Positions 1-5,456 of a DNA stretch of 5,456 nt are shown here, one piece after another. The position numbers and the translations under genes are program-made. The notes beneath the pieces are model-generated. The model was not told the origin of the DNA. It worked only from the letters and a program-made list of their open reading frames with translations, and ran no database searches. Position 1 is the stretch's first letter, and every line of letters begins with the position of its first letter. The DNA lies in NCBI GenBank assembly GCA_022447165.1, contig JAKVBR010000119.1:1-5456 (forward strand), in the 5' to 3' direction. Source of the DNA: Phycisphaerales bacterium. GTDB taxonomy: Bacteria; Planctomycetota; Phycisphaerae; Phycisphaerales; SM1A02.

Positions 1-329
1 ACGGAACGCGGGTTCCCTTCCAAACCGAGAAGGTGCTTCAAGGACTCCTCGCCGCATGTGGCAAACGACCCATTCCAGAAGACAAAAAAGTAGCCATCGT
101 AAGGGATGTCGAAGAAGAGTTAATGCAAGCATTTGACCGCGAAGTTCCAAGCCATGAGATAGGCATTCGAGTCGCGAATCAATTAAAATCCCTCGATTCT
201 ATCTCGTACATTCGCTACGCAAGCGAATATTTCAATTTTCAAAACCTTGACGACTTCTCCAATGAAGTCTCAGTACTACAAGAAGAGCCACCAGTCATTC
301 CATCACAGAACGACTTATTCTCAAAGTAA
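1..329 (+). CDS. nrdR: NrdR transcriptional repressor, C-terminal part (5' end outside window)
   Basis: NrdR represses ribonucleotide reductase genes; it senses ATP/dATP through an ATP-cone domain and binds NrdR boxes through an N-terminal zinc ribbon. The frame is open from base 3 to the TAA at 327-329, giving 108 visible residues. They begin GTRVPFQTEK, match the start of the ATP-cone (E. coli DVREPFNEEK), and continue with GLLAACGKRPI, REVPSHEIG and ISYIRYASEYFNFQNLDDF, all diagnostic NrdR blocks (E. coli EKRPV, EREVPSKMIG, VAYIRFASVYRSFEDIKEF). By alignment from memory with the 149-residue E. coli protein, about 55 N-terminal residues are missing, including the CxxC...CxxC zinc ribbon, so DNA binding cannot be verified here. 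The GTG at 33 lies inside the ATP-cone and is not the start. A short tail (EEPPVIPSQNDLFSK) extends past the conserved domain. The stop lies 3 bases before thrS, which suggests an operon. Confidence 0.93.
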   Translation, partial: GTRVPFQTEKVLQGLLAACGKRPIPEDKKVAIVRDVEEELMQAFDREVPSHEIGIRVANQLKSLDSISYIRYASEYFNFQNLDDFSNEVSVLQEEPPVIPSQNDLFSK

Positions 330-332
330 CAC

Positions 333-2420
333 ATGCCAAATATCACCCTTCCAGATGGCTCTGTCCGATCATACGATTCACCTGTCACTGCACTTGATAT
401 TGCAGCAGATATCTCTGAAGGGCTCAGAGACAGCACACTAGGGGCGAGAATAAATGGCACCCTGTGTGATGCAACACAACCCATCGCAGAAGATGCTGAA
501 GTCACCCTCATCACCGCAAGAAAAGGTGAAAAGGAAAGCCATCCTGACGCACTCATGCTCATTAGACATAGTTGCGCGCACGTGATGGCAGAAGCCATTC
601 AACGCATCAAGCCGAGTGCTCAACTTGTCTATGGTCCCCCACTTGAAACGGGGTTCTACTATGACATTGCATTCGATTCAAACAGCCCACTCTCAAGTGA
701 TGAGTTTGAAGCAATTGAGAAAGAAATGAAATCCATCATCGATGAAGACCGGTCGTTTACTCGGTATGAGTTACCGAACGATGAAGGATTACAAAAACTT
801 GAAAGCGAAGGCAGTAAGTACAAAATAGACAATGCCCAGCGTGCAATCGAAGGCGGTGCAGACACGCTCACATGGTACGCAACTGGAACGCCAAATGAAC
901 ACTGGGAAGATTTATGCCGAGGACCACATGTGCCATCAACTGGTAAAATCGGCGCGTTTAAACTTCAAAGCATTGCGTCAAGCTACTGGCATGGCGACGC
1001 TGACTCAGATTCCCTGACTCGCGTGTACGGCATCGCATTTGTTCACAAGAAACAACTCAAACAACATCTCAAACTTTTAGAAGAAGCAAAGAAACGCGAC
1101 CACCGGGTGCTCGGAAAGAAATTAGACCTCTTTCACATCGACGAGCAAGTCGGCCAAGGCCTGTTGCTTTGGACGCCAAATGGAGCGACCGTCCGTCAAG
1201 AACTTCAGACATTTATCTCTGAAGAATTGCGTAAGCAAGATTACAGCCAGGTCTTTACGCCGCACATTGGCAAATTGGATTTGTACCGAACATCAGGTCA
1301 TTACCCGTATTATCAAGAGAGTCAATATCCCCCACTCATTGACCCAGAACAACTCGGTCGGCTCGCTGACGAAGGATGTTCTTGTGCTGATCTCTCAAAC
1401 CTGATGAAGGATGGCGACATCGAGGGCTACCTCCTAAAACCAATGAACTGCCCGCATCACATTCGCATCTACGCAAATGGGCAACACAGTTACCGCGACC
1501 TTCCCATTCGGCTTGCTGAGTTCGGCACGGTCTATCGATGGGAACAATCAGGTGAAATTGGAGGCATGACCCGCGTGCGTGGATTCACGCAAGATGACGC
1601 CCACCTCTTCTGTACAGAAGAACAAGTCGCAGGCGAAATCATTGGCTGTTTGAACTTGGTCAACATCATCTTCAATACACTTGGTATGGATAACTTTAAA
1701 GTTCGCGTAGGATTGCGAGATGTTGATTCAGACAAATATGTTGGCGATCCAGCGAACTGGGATAAGGCAGAGCAAGCATGTAGGGATGCTGCAGAAACAC
1801 TCGGTGTTCCTTGGTCAGAAGAACAAGGAGAAGCCGCCTTCTATGGTCCAAAGATTGACTTTATTGTCAATGATGTACTCGGAAGACCGTGGCAACTTGG
1901 AACAGTTCAAGTTGACTACAATCTTCCTGAGCGTTTTGACTTGTCATACATAGGCAGTGACGGCAAGCATCATAGACCTGTCATGATTCACAGAGCTCCG
2001 TTTGGATCAATGGAACGATTCATCGGCGTCTTGATTGAGCACTTTGCAGGTGCTTTCCCAACGTGGCTTGCACCAGAACAAGTTCGCGTCCTGGCAATTT
2101 CAGAAAAGTCCAATGACTACGCACACCATGTGAGAAACACGCTCAAGGCCGCTGGAATCAGAACGAGTGTCGACACAAGCGATGAGCGGATCCAAGCCAA
2201 AATTCGCAACGGCGCGGATGCTAAGATTCCGTGGCTCGTTGTCGTTGGACCGCGTGACGCGGAAGCATCAAATGTGAGCGTGAGAATGCGCGGCATCATG
2301 GATGATCTTGGAGCCGTGTCACTTGAACAGTTTACATCTGCAATTCAAAGCGAAATACAAACAAGGGGTGAAACATCTGCTCTGGCTACATGTTTCCCAG
2401 ATGTTGAAAAACCGCAATAA
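333..2420 (+). CDS. thrS: Threonyl-tRNA synthetase
   Basis: This class II synthetase charges tRNA-Thr with threonine in the cytoplasm and edits Ser-tRNA-Thr. It has 695 residues, longer than E. coli ThrRS (642). Domains in order: TGS about 1-63 (starts MPNITLPDGS, exactly where E. coli MPVITLPDGS starts, which supports this ATG); editing domain about 65-235 with H79, H83, C195 and H199, equivalent to the HxxxH and CxxxH editing-site residues; catalytic core about 263-580; anticodon-binding domain about 583-675 (VVVGPRDAEASNVSVR). Catalytic zinc ligands are C373 (in MNCPHH), H424 (DDAHLF) and H553 (MIHRAPFGSMERF, motif 3); motif 2 is TVYRWEQSG with R402. All key residues are present. Residues 324-368 contain about 25 more residues than E. 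coli between SGH and KPMNC, and the C-terminus has a short extra tail. No Shine-Dalgarno is visible; the 3-base gap from nrdR suggests termination-reinitiation coupling. There is no room for a leader operator or T-box directly upstream. Confidence 0.98.
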   Translation: MPNITLPDGSVRSYDSPVTALDIAADISEGLRDSTLGARINGTLCDATQPIAEDAEVTLITARKGEKESHPDALMLIRHSCAHVMAEAIQRIKPSAQLVYGPPLETGFYYDIAFDSNSPLSSDEFEAIEKEMKSIIDEDRSFTRYELPNDEGLQKLESEGSKYKIDNAQRAIEGGADTLTWYATGTPNEHWEDLCRGPHVPSTGKIGAFKLQSIASSYWHGDADSDSLTRVYGIAFVHKKQLKQHLKLLEEAKKRDHRVLGKKLDLFHIDEQVGQGLLLWTPNGATVRQELQTFISEELRKQDYSQVFTPHIGKLDLYRTSGHYPYYQESQYPPLIDPEQLGRLADEGCSCADLSNLMKDGDIEGYLLKPMNCPHHIRIYANGQHSYRDLPIRLAEFGTVYRWEQSGEIGGMTRVRGFTQDDAHLFCTEEQVAGEIIGCLNLVNIIFNTLGMDNFKVRVGLRDVDSDKYVGDPANWDKAEQACRDAAETLGVPWSEEQGEAAFYGPKIDFIVNDVLGRPWQLGTVQVDYNLPERFDLSYIGSDGKHHRPVMIHRAPFGSMERFIGVLIEHFAGAFPTWLAPEQVRVLAISEKSNDYAHHVRNTLKAAGIRTSVDTSDERIQAKIRNGADAKIPWLVVVGPRDAEASNVSVRMRGIMDDLGAVSLEQFTSAIQSEIQTRGETSALATCFPDVEKPQ
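2370..2405 (+). repeat. Two mutually exclusive inverted repeats at the 3' end of thrS
   Basis: Two perfect inverted repeats overlap. GAAACAT (2370-2376) pairs with ATGTTTC (2390-2396), a 7-bp stem with a 13-base loop. AACATCTG (2372-2379) pairs with CAGATGTT (2398-2405), an 8-bp stem with an 18-base loop. They share bases 2372-2376, so only one can form at a time. Both lie inside the last codons of thrS, about 15 bases or more before its stop. No T-run follows directly, so this is not a standard intrinsic terminator. It may be chance within coding sequence. Confidence 0.3.
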
Positions 2421-2513
2421 TGCTTGCTTTTCACACCTTTGTTCAGTATCCTAACCGCAGATATATGGCAATAAAACGACCATACACATTCGCGTCGCAT
2501 CGCGCTTTATTCA

Positions 2514-2538
2514 ATCGAGCACTCCTCGATCCTGTTTT
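2514..2538 (+). terminator. Weak intrinsic-terminator-like hairpin downstream of thrS
   Basis: ATCGAG (2514-2519) and CTCGAT (2525-2530) form a perfect 6-bp stem with a 5-base loop (CACTC). CCTG then leads into TTTT at 2535-2538. The stem is half GC and the T-run is short and offset by four bases, so termination would be weak or partial. It could end the nrdR-thrS transcript or act as an attenuator before infC; a chance hairpin is also possible. Confidence 0.3.
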
Positions 2539-2558
2539 ATGAGTAAATCGCTTTTGCC

Positions 2559-2570
2559 AAAACATGTTTT
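2559..2570. repeat. 12-base perfect palindrome in the infC upstream region
   Basis: AAAACATGTTTT is identical to its own reverse complement. It lies 70 bases before the proposed infC ATT start and overlaps the last base of TTGCCA (2554-2559), which resembles a -35 box, although no good -10 box lies at the right distance. A symmetrical site here could be an operator for a dimeric regulator. An A/T-rich palindrome of this length can also arise by chance, and no regulator is identified. Confidence 0.3.
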
Positions 2571-2600
2571 TATTCTTACTTCCACAAAATTGGGACTTAT

Positions 2601-2622
2601 GTAAGCCAATGTGGACACTTAC
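2601..2622 (+). promoter_or_regulatory. Small hairpin just upstream of the infC ribosome binding site
   Basis: GTAAG (2601-2605) pairs with CTTAC (2618-2622), and inside it CCA (2606-2608) pairs with TGG (2612-2614), leaving an ATG loop and an ACA bulge on the 3' side. The structure would end 4 bases before the AGGAG. It leaves the ribosome site itself unpaired, so it might expose or frame the site, or do nothing. The stem is short and its stability was not computed. Confidence 0.2.
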
Positions 2623-2626
2623 TTAT

Positions 2627-2631
2627 AGGAG
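2627..2631 (+). promoter_or_regulatory. Shine-Dalgarno AGGAG that decides the infC start
   Basis: AGGAG lies at 2627-2631 in the context TTATAGGAGTATTG. Nine bases (2632-2640) separate it from ATT at 2641, within the usual spacing. The first in-frame ATG (2659) is 27 bases away, too far to use this site, and has no Shine-Dalgarno of its own. The site therefore points to the ATT as the initiation codon. Confidence 0.75.
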
Positions 2632-2640
2632 TATTGAGTT

Positions 2641-3261
2641 ATTTCCCGCAGACGTTTTATGAACCAAAAAGAGAACAGCCGCCGGCTGCCCTCAGTCAAT
2701 GAACAGATTAGGTCCCCAAAGGTTCGCCTGATCGACCAAGATGAAAACATGGTTGGCGTTGTGTCAACTCACGAAGCAATTCAGAAGGCGAAGGCCGCTG
2801 ACTTAGACCTCGTAGAAGTGTCCCCTGGATCTGACCCACCAGTTTGCCGAATTTTAGACTTCGGCAAGTACCGCTATGAGCAATCAAAGAAGGAACGGGC
2901 AAATCGTGCAAAAGCAAAAGTCGTTGAGACAAAAGAAGTCCGCCTTGGACGCTCAATGAAGATTGACCAGCATGATGTCAACATCCGTGTGAATCAAGCA
3001 CGAAAATTCCTGCTTGATGGACACAAGGTACTCATCGTGCAAAACTTCCGAGGTCGTGAAATGATGCACGCTCAACTTGCTCACGAGCGCATGCAAAACA
3101 TCATTAAAACGCTTGACGATGTTTCAAAAGTAGAAACTCCACCAAAGATTTCAGGCAGACGCGAAACGATGGTGCTTGCTCCTGATAAAGTCAAGATTCA
3201 ACAATATCTTGCCGCAACGAAAAAAGAAGAAGCAGACAGCCAAAATCAAGAAGAAGAATAG
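2641..3261 (+). CDS. infC: Translation initiation factor IF-3 (probable ATT start)
   Basis: IF-3 binds the 30S subunit, keeps it from joining 50S, and rejects wrong start codons and initiator tRNAs. From the ATT it has 206 residues (MSRRRFMNQK...); from the conventional ATG at 2659 it has 200. In ATG numbering the N-domain runs about 13-75 (VNEQIRSPKVRLID, VSTHEAIQKA, DLVEVSPGSDPPVCRILDFGKYRYEQ), with the IF-3 signature RILDFGKYRYEQSK at 64-77. A basic linker helix about 76-90 follows, and the C-domain about 91-178 includes TKEVRLGRSM, FRGREM and MVLAPDKVK. An acidic tail of about 20 residues (ending QNQEEE) goes beyond the E. coli end. An in-frame TGA at 2635-2637 limits the start to GTT (2638), ATT (2641) or later, and the AGGAG spacing favours ATT. 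E. coli infC uses AUU and is autoregulated through it. rpmI and rplT, the usual downstream partners, are absent; a phosphoesterase follows after 6 bases. Confidence 0.95.
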   Translation: MSRRRFMNQKENSRRLPSVNEQIRSPKVRLIDQDENMVGVVSTHEAIQKAKAADLDLVEVSPGSDPPVCRILDFGKYRYEQSKKERANRAKAKVVETKEVRLGRSMKIDQHDVNIRVNQARKFLLDGHKVLIVQNFRGREMMHAQLAHERMQNIIKTLDDVSKVETPPKISGRRETMVLAPDKVKIQQYLAATKKEEADSQNQEEE

Positions 3262-3267
3262 TTTTCA

Positions 3268-4032
3268 ATGACTCGGTATGGCGTGATTTCTGATATTCAT
3301 GGCAACGCTCAAGCACTCATGACAGTGTATGAGAAACTTGGCGAAATGGATGTCGACCGAATCATTTGCTTAGGAGACATCGTTGGGTACGGTGCATCTC
3401 CAACAAAGTGTCTCGACCTTGTACTCAGTTATTGCGATGAAGTTGTTCGGGGCAATCACGACGAGGCCGTCTTAGACCCCGAACTTGGCAGGTACTTTAA
3501 TAATGCTGCGCTTGCAGCGCTCAACTGGACCCGCGAGCAACTTGGCCCATACCACTTGCACGCAATCAGTCACATGAAAACTCGTATCCGTCTTGGAGAT
3601 TCACTCTTACTCGTGCATGACACACCCGTCCTGCATGATTCCGCATACATTCATGAGTTGCCGCAAGCGATTGCAGCATTCCAAGCACTTGAAGAAGGCA
3701 TCTGCTTGCATGGACATACCCATTTGCCAACTGTCTTCAGGGCAACGACATCTCAGTCAGGTGGAAGCGAAGTCAGTTTGGAGATTCCAGAAGATGGAGT
3801 CCCAATCACGCTCTATCCTGAAGACAGATACCTCTGCAATCCTGGAGCTGTTGGGCAACCGAGGGACAATGACTCACGCGCGGCCTTTGCAATCCTTGAG
3901 TACACCACACCTGAAGAAGCAGCCACCTTTACCGTGCACCGCGTCGCATATGACATCGAAGGCGCACAGCAAGAAACACACAATGCAGGGCTCCCTGCGA
4001 TTCTCGCAGACCGCCTTGACATTGGCACCTAA
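3268..4032 (+). CDS. Calcineurin-like metallophosphoesterase
   Basis: This is a 254-residue, probably cytoplasmic, two-metal phosphoesterase; no signal peptide or membrane segment is seen. All family motifs are present in order: SDIHGN with D9 and H11, LGDIVGYG with D37, RGNHDE with N63 and H64, LLVHDTP with H117, and LHGHTHLP with H150 and H152. NPGAVGQPRDND (191-202) closes the fold, as in the YfcE/MJ0936-like bacterial group. Family members hydrolyse phosphodiesters or phosphomonoesters (some act on cyclic nucleotides or diadenosine polyphosphates), but the substrate cannot be read from this sequence. Between HGHTH and NPG there are 38 residues including a Gly/Ser-rich loop (SQSGGS), which may be an insertion. 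The ATG follows the infC stop by 6 bases; the end of infC is purine-rich (AAGAAGAAGAA), which may serve as ribosome site, so co-transcription with infC is likely. Its stop overlaps the stop of the convergent transporter gene. Confidence 0.93.
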   Translation: MTRYGVISDIHGNAQALMTVYEKLGEMDVDRIICLGDIVGYGASPTKCLDLVLSYCDEVVRGNHDEAVLDPELGRYFNNAALAALNWTREQLGPYHLHAISHMKTRIRLGDSLLLVHDTPVLHDSAYIHELPQAIAAFQALEEGICLHGHTHLPTVFRATTSQSGGSEVSLEIPEDGVPITLYPEDRYLCNPGAVGQPRDNDSRAAFAILEYTTPEEAATFTVHRVAYDIEGAQQETHNAGLPAILADRLDIGT

Positions 4033-5456
4033 ATTTCTTTCACCCAACCACCGTGCTTGAATCTGCAATAGAAGAGCAATGCGCGAATCGCCATTTCACC
4101 GCACAGAGCATACCAAACCCCTACGAGCCCATAACCAAGTTGAACGCCAAGTATCCACGCCATTGGCAATCGAATGCACCAACTTGAGAATGAGGTGATG
4201 AGGAAGGTCCAAAGCGTGTCTCCGGTACCTTTAAGCGCTTGCCTCAGCACCATCATGATGGCGAAGAAGATTTGCATGATGCCCGCAATGTATAGAAGTT
4301 CTGGCACGAGTTCAGTGTGCACAGGCTCTTGAGAGATAATCGCTGTCAAGAACTCCCCTGCAAAAATCATCACCAATCCAAATGATGACATCAACACTAC
4401 TGCAAGCAACGTGCACAAACGGATTGCTCGTTTTGCTTGCTCAACTTGGCCTGCACCAAGATACTGTCCAGCAAGCGTTCCAGCAGCAATGCCTATTGCA
4501 AAACCAGGAAGGAAACTCAGAGACTCCCACTGCACAGCAATGATGTGTGCACCTTGCAATCCTTGCTCTACCTCTCCGTCTTGCCCTGCAGACATTGCAA
4601 TGTTTACCGCAATCTGTCCAATGAATTGCAAGATAAAGAGATTGGCAACCCACATTGAAAGCCCTTCAAAGAAATTTGGGATGCCAATTTTTGCGATTCG
4701 CCAAATGACTGAACAATGAAAGAGCAAATGTTTAAGTTTTAATCGTAAATCAGTTACGCCTTTAACAAGCACGCCAAGAATGAGTATTGCGCCAATGATG
4801 TATGCGCAACTTGAACCAATTGCGATACCGATGACGTGATAGTCGTATGCAAACGGATTCGTTAGTTCATAAGAACCAAACACCATGTCTGCACCACTTG
4901 TTGCCCAAGAGACCAATACATTGACGATATTGACAAGAATTGCGACGAGTGCGGGTCTGATCGTGTCACCGCTTCCATGGAGTGCCATGGAGCCCGCCGT
5001 CATCACCGCGCACGCTGGCATACCAATTGCAAGAACACGGATGTAATCGACAAGGTATGCCTGGGCCTCTTCTGACAACTGGCAAAGAGCGCCAAGTGGC
5101 GCCGCAAAAAACCAAAGACCAATCGCAACAACGATGCCCCAGAAAAATGCAAGTGTGATGGATTGCCCTAAGACGCGATTGCCCTGAGCAACGTCACCTG
5201 AACCCATTGAACGAGCGATTAACGCTTGCGCGCCGATGCCAACTCCCGAAACCGCAATTGATATAAACCAACCAATGTAAGACCCTATTCCTATGGCATC
5301 AAGTGAGGGCAGGACAATGTCTTCCGGTAAAGCACCAGCAAACATTTTGTCTGCAAGCCCAACACAAGCAATCAAAAACTGTTGCACAAGAATGGGGAGT
5401 GCAAGGAATAAAATCGCGCCCCACATTGTCTTACCAGCAAGTGAGCCACTTTTGAT
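4029..5456 (-). CDS. MATE-family multidrug/Na+ (or H+) antiporter, probably 5'-truncated by window edge
   Basis: MATE transporters are inner-membrane pumps that exchange drugs or metabolites for Na+ or H+. From the ATG at 5424-5426 the protein has 465 residues, rich in hydrophobic segments consistent with the usual 12 helices in two pseudo-repeats. The repeats are visible: GAQALIARSMGSGDVAQG (65-82) matches GTLAGQYLGAGQVEQAKR (316-333), and ALHGSGDTIRPAL (148-160) matches ALKGTGDTLWTFL (398-409). LALPILVQQFLIACVGLADKMFAG near the start is split here as LALPILVQQF (8-17) and CVGLADKMFAG (21-31), the typical first helix and conserved D. The frame stays open upstream to the window edge and reads IKSGSLAGKT before this Met, which looks like the soluble lead-in that MATE proteins have before helix 1. 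No strong ribosome site precedes the ATG, so the true start is probably beyond base 5456. Substrate is unknown. The stop TAG (4029-4031) overlaps the phosphoesterase stop. Confidence 0.9.
   Translation of the reverse strand: MKSGSLAGKTMWGAILFLALPILVQQFLIACVGLADKMFAGALPEDIVLPSLDAIGIGSYIGWFISIAVSGVGIGAQALIARSMGSGDVAQGNRVLGQSITLAFFWGIVVAIGLWFFAAPLGALCQLSEEAQAYLVDYIRVLAIGMPACAVMTAGSMALHGSGDTIRPALVAILVNIVNVLVSWATSGADMVFGSYELTNPFAYDYHVIGIAIGSSCAYIIGAILILGVLVKGVTDLRLKLKHLLFHCSVIWRIAKIGIPNFFEGLSMWVANLFILQFIGQIAVNIAMSAGQDGEVEQGLQGAHIIAVQWESLSFLPGFAIGIAAGTLAGQYLGAGQVEQAKRAIRLCTLLAVVLMSSFGLVMIFAGEFLTAIISQEPVHTELVPELLYIAGIMQIFFAIMMVLRQALKGTGDTLWTFLITSFSSWCIRLPMAWILGVQLGYGLVGVWYALCGEMAIRALLFYCRFKHGGWVKEI

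Larger units (their letters stand above)
2421..2658. other. thrS-infC intergenic region / infC leader
   Basis: This is the only long non-coding stretch in the window (about 220 bases if infC starts at its ATT). In order it contains: a 4-bp GCAA/TTGC stem across the thrS stop (2414-2427) followed by TTTT; a weak sigma70-like pair, TTGTTC at 2439-2444 and TATATG at 2462-2467 with a 17-base spacer, which is a poor match and only a candidate; a 25-codon ORF (2465-2542, starts MAIKRPYTF) without a good ribosome site; a 6-bp hairpin with a T-run at 2514-2538; a 12-base palindrome at 2559-2570; a small hairpin at 2601-2622; and the infC ribosome binding site at 2627-2631. No tRNA or recognisable riboswitch is seen. 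Its size and content suggest that infC has its own promoter or a controlled read-through from thrS. Confidence 0.6.

Noticed and set aside
33..329. GTG at 33 as the start of a complete 98-residue protein
   Set aside because: The frame is open to base 3 and the ten upstream codons (GTRVPFQTEK) match the NrdR ATP-cone, so this GTG is internal to a truncated gene.
239..598. 119-codon open frame on the - strand across the nrdR-thrS junction
   Set aside because: It is antisense to two well-recognised genes, and its Ser-rich, low-information protein resembles nothing I know. It is a shadow of the + strand coding.
2439..2467. TTGTTC and TATATG as a promoter for infC
   Set aside because: The spacing is right (17 bases), but only about 3 of 6 and 4 of 6 bases match the consensus, too weak to list as a feature.
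2491..2504. CGCG...CGCG 4-bp stem followed by CTTTATT as a terminator
   Set aside because: The stem is too short and the T-run is interrupted; it is probably chance.
3593..4060. 155-codon + strand frame overlapping the phosphoesterase in another frame
   Set aside because: The phosphoesterase frame carries all family motifs; this one shows no motif, has no separate ribosome site and runs into the antisense of the transporter.
4411..4719. 102-codon + strand frame opposite the MATE gene
   Set aside because: Its Cys/Pro/Ala-rich sequence is what the reverse strand of a hydrophobic membrane gene gives; there is no independent support.
4975..4992. Direct repeat CCATGGAG separated by two bases
   Set aside because: It lies within conserved MATE codons (MALHGSGD region) and is explained by the protein sequence; there is no sign of a mobile element or array.
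1..5456. A defence island, mobile element, CRISPR array or novel system
   Set aside because: All sizeable coding sequence belongs to well-known housekeeping or transporter families; no repeats, att sites, integrase or phage-like genes are visible.

Overview
The window is an ordinary bacterial housekeeping segment. Four genes on the + strand are followed by one convergent gene on the - strand. In order they are: the 3' part of nrdR (ribonucleotide reductase repressor, cut by the left edge), thrS (threonyl-tRNA synthetase), a 238-base gap, infC (translation initiation factor IF-3), a calcineurin-like metallophosphoesterase, and on the - strand a MATE-family efflux transporter whose frame stays open to the right edge. 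No CRISPR array, tRNA, rRNA, insertion sequence or integrase is visible, and I found no credible undescribed system.

Organism: certainly bacterial (NrdR, bacterial ThrRS with TGS and editing domains, IF-3). The ThrRS has an extra stretch before its zinc motif and an MNCPHH motif, a form I associate from memory with Planctomycetota and some other non-proteobacterial lineages. Together with the transporter and phosphoesterase styles, this makes a marine planctomycete (Phycisphaerae-like) a reasonable but unproven guess. Base composition looks balanced; I did not compute it.

Layout: nrdR and thrS are 3 bases apart with no clear ribosome binding site between them, so they look co-transcribed and possibly translationally coupled. 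The gap between thrS and infC is the only real non-coding stretch. It holds a small hairpin followed by a T-run, a 12-base perfect palindrome, and a leader with a clear AGGAG. That AGGAG sits 9 bases before an in-frame ATT and 27 bases before the first ATG. I therefore place the infC start at the ATT (2641), the rare start codon known from E. coli infC. infC is followed after 6 bases by the phosphoesterase and not by rpmI and rplT. The phosphoesterase and the MATE gene meet tail to tail with stop codons overlapping in the four bases CTAA, which leaves no intergenic room for a terminator.

How the genes fit together: nrdR (dNTP supply control), thrS (Thr-tRNA charging) and infC (start-codon selection) are growth-linked core functions. 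The phosphoesterase has no assigned substrate and the MATE pump is an independent transcription unit. The points most worth checking are the ATT start of infC, the loss of the usual infC-rpmI-rplT linkage, and the ThrRS insertion.
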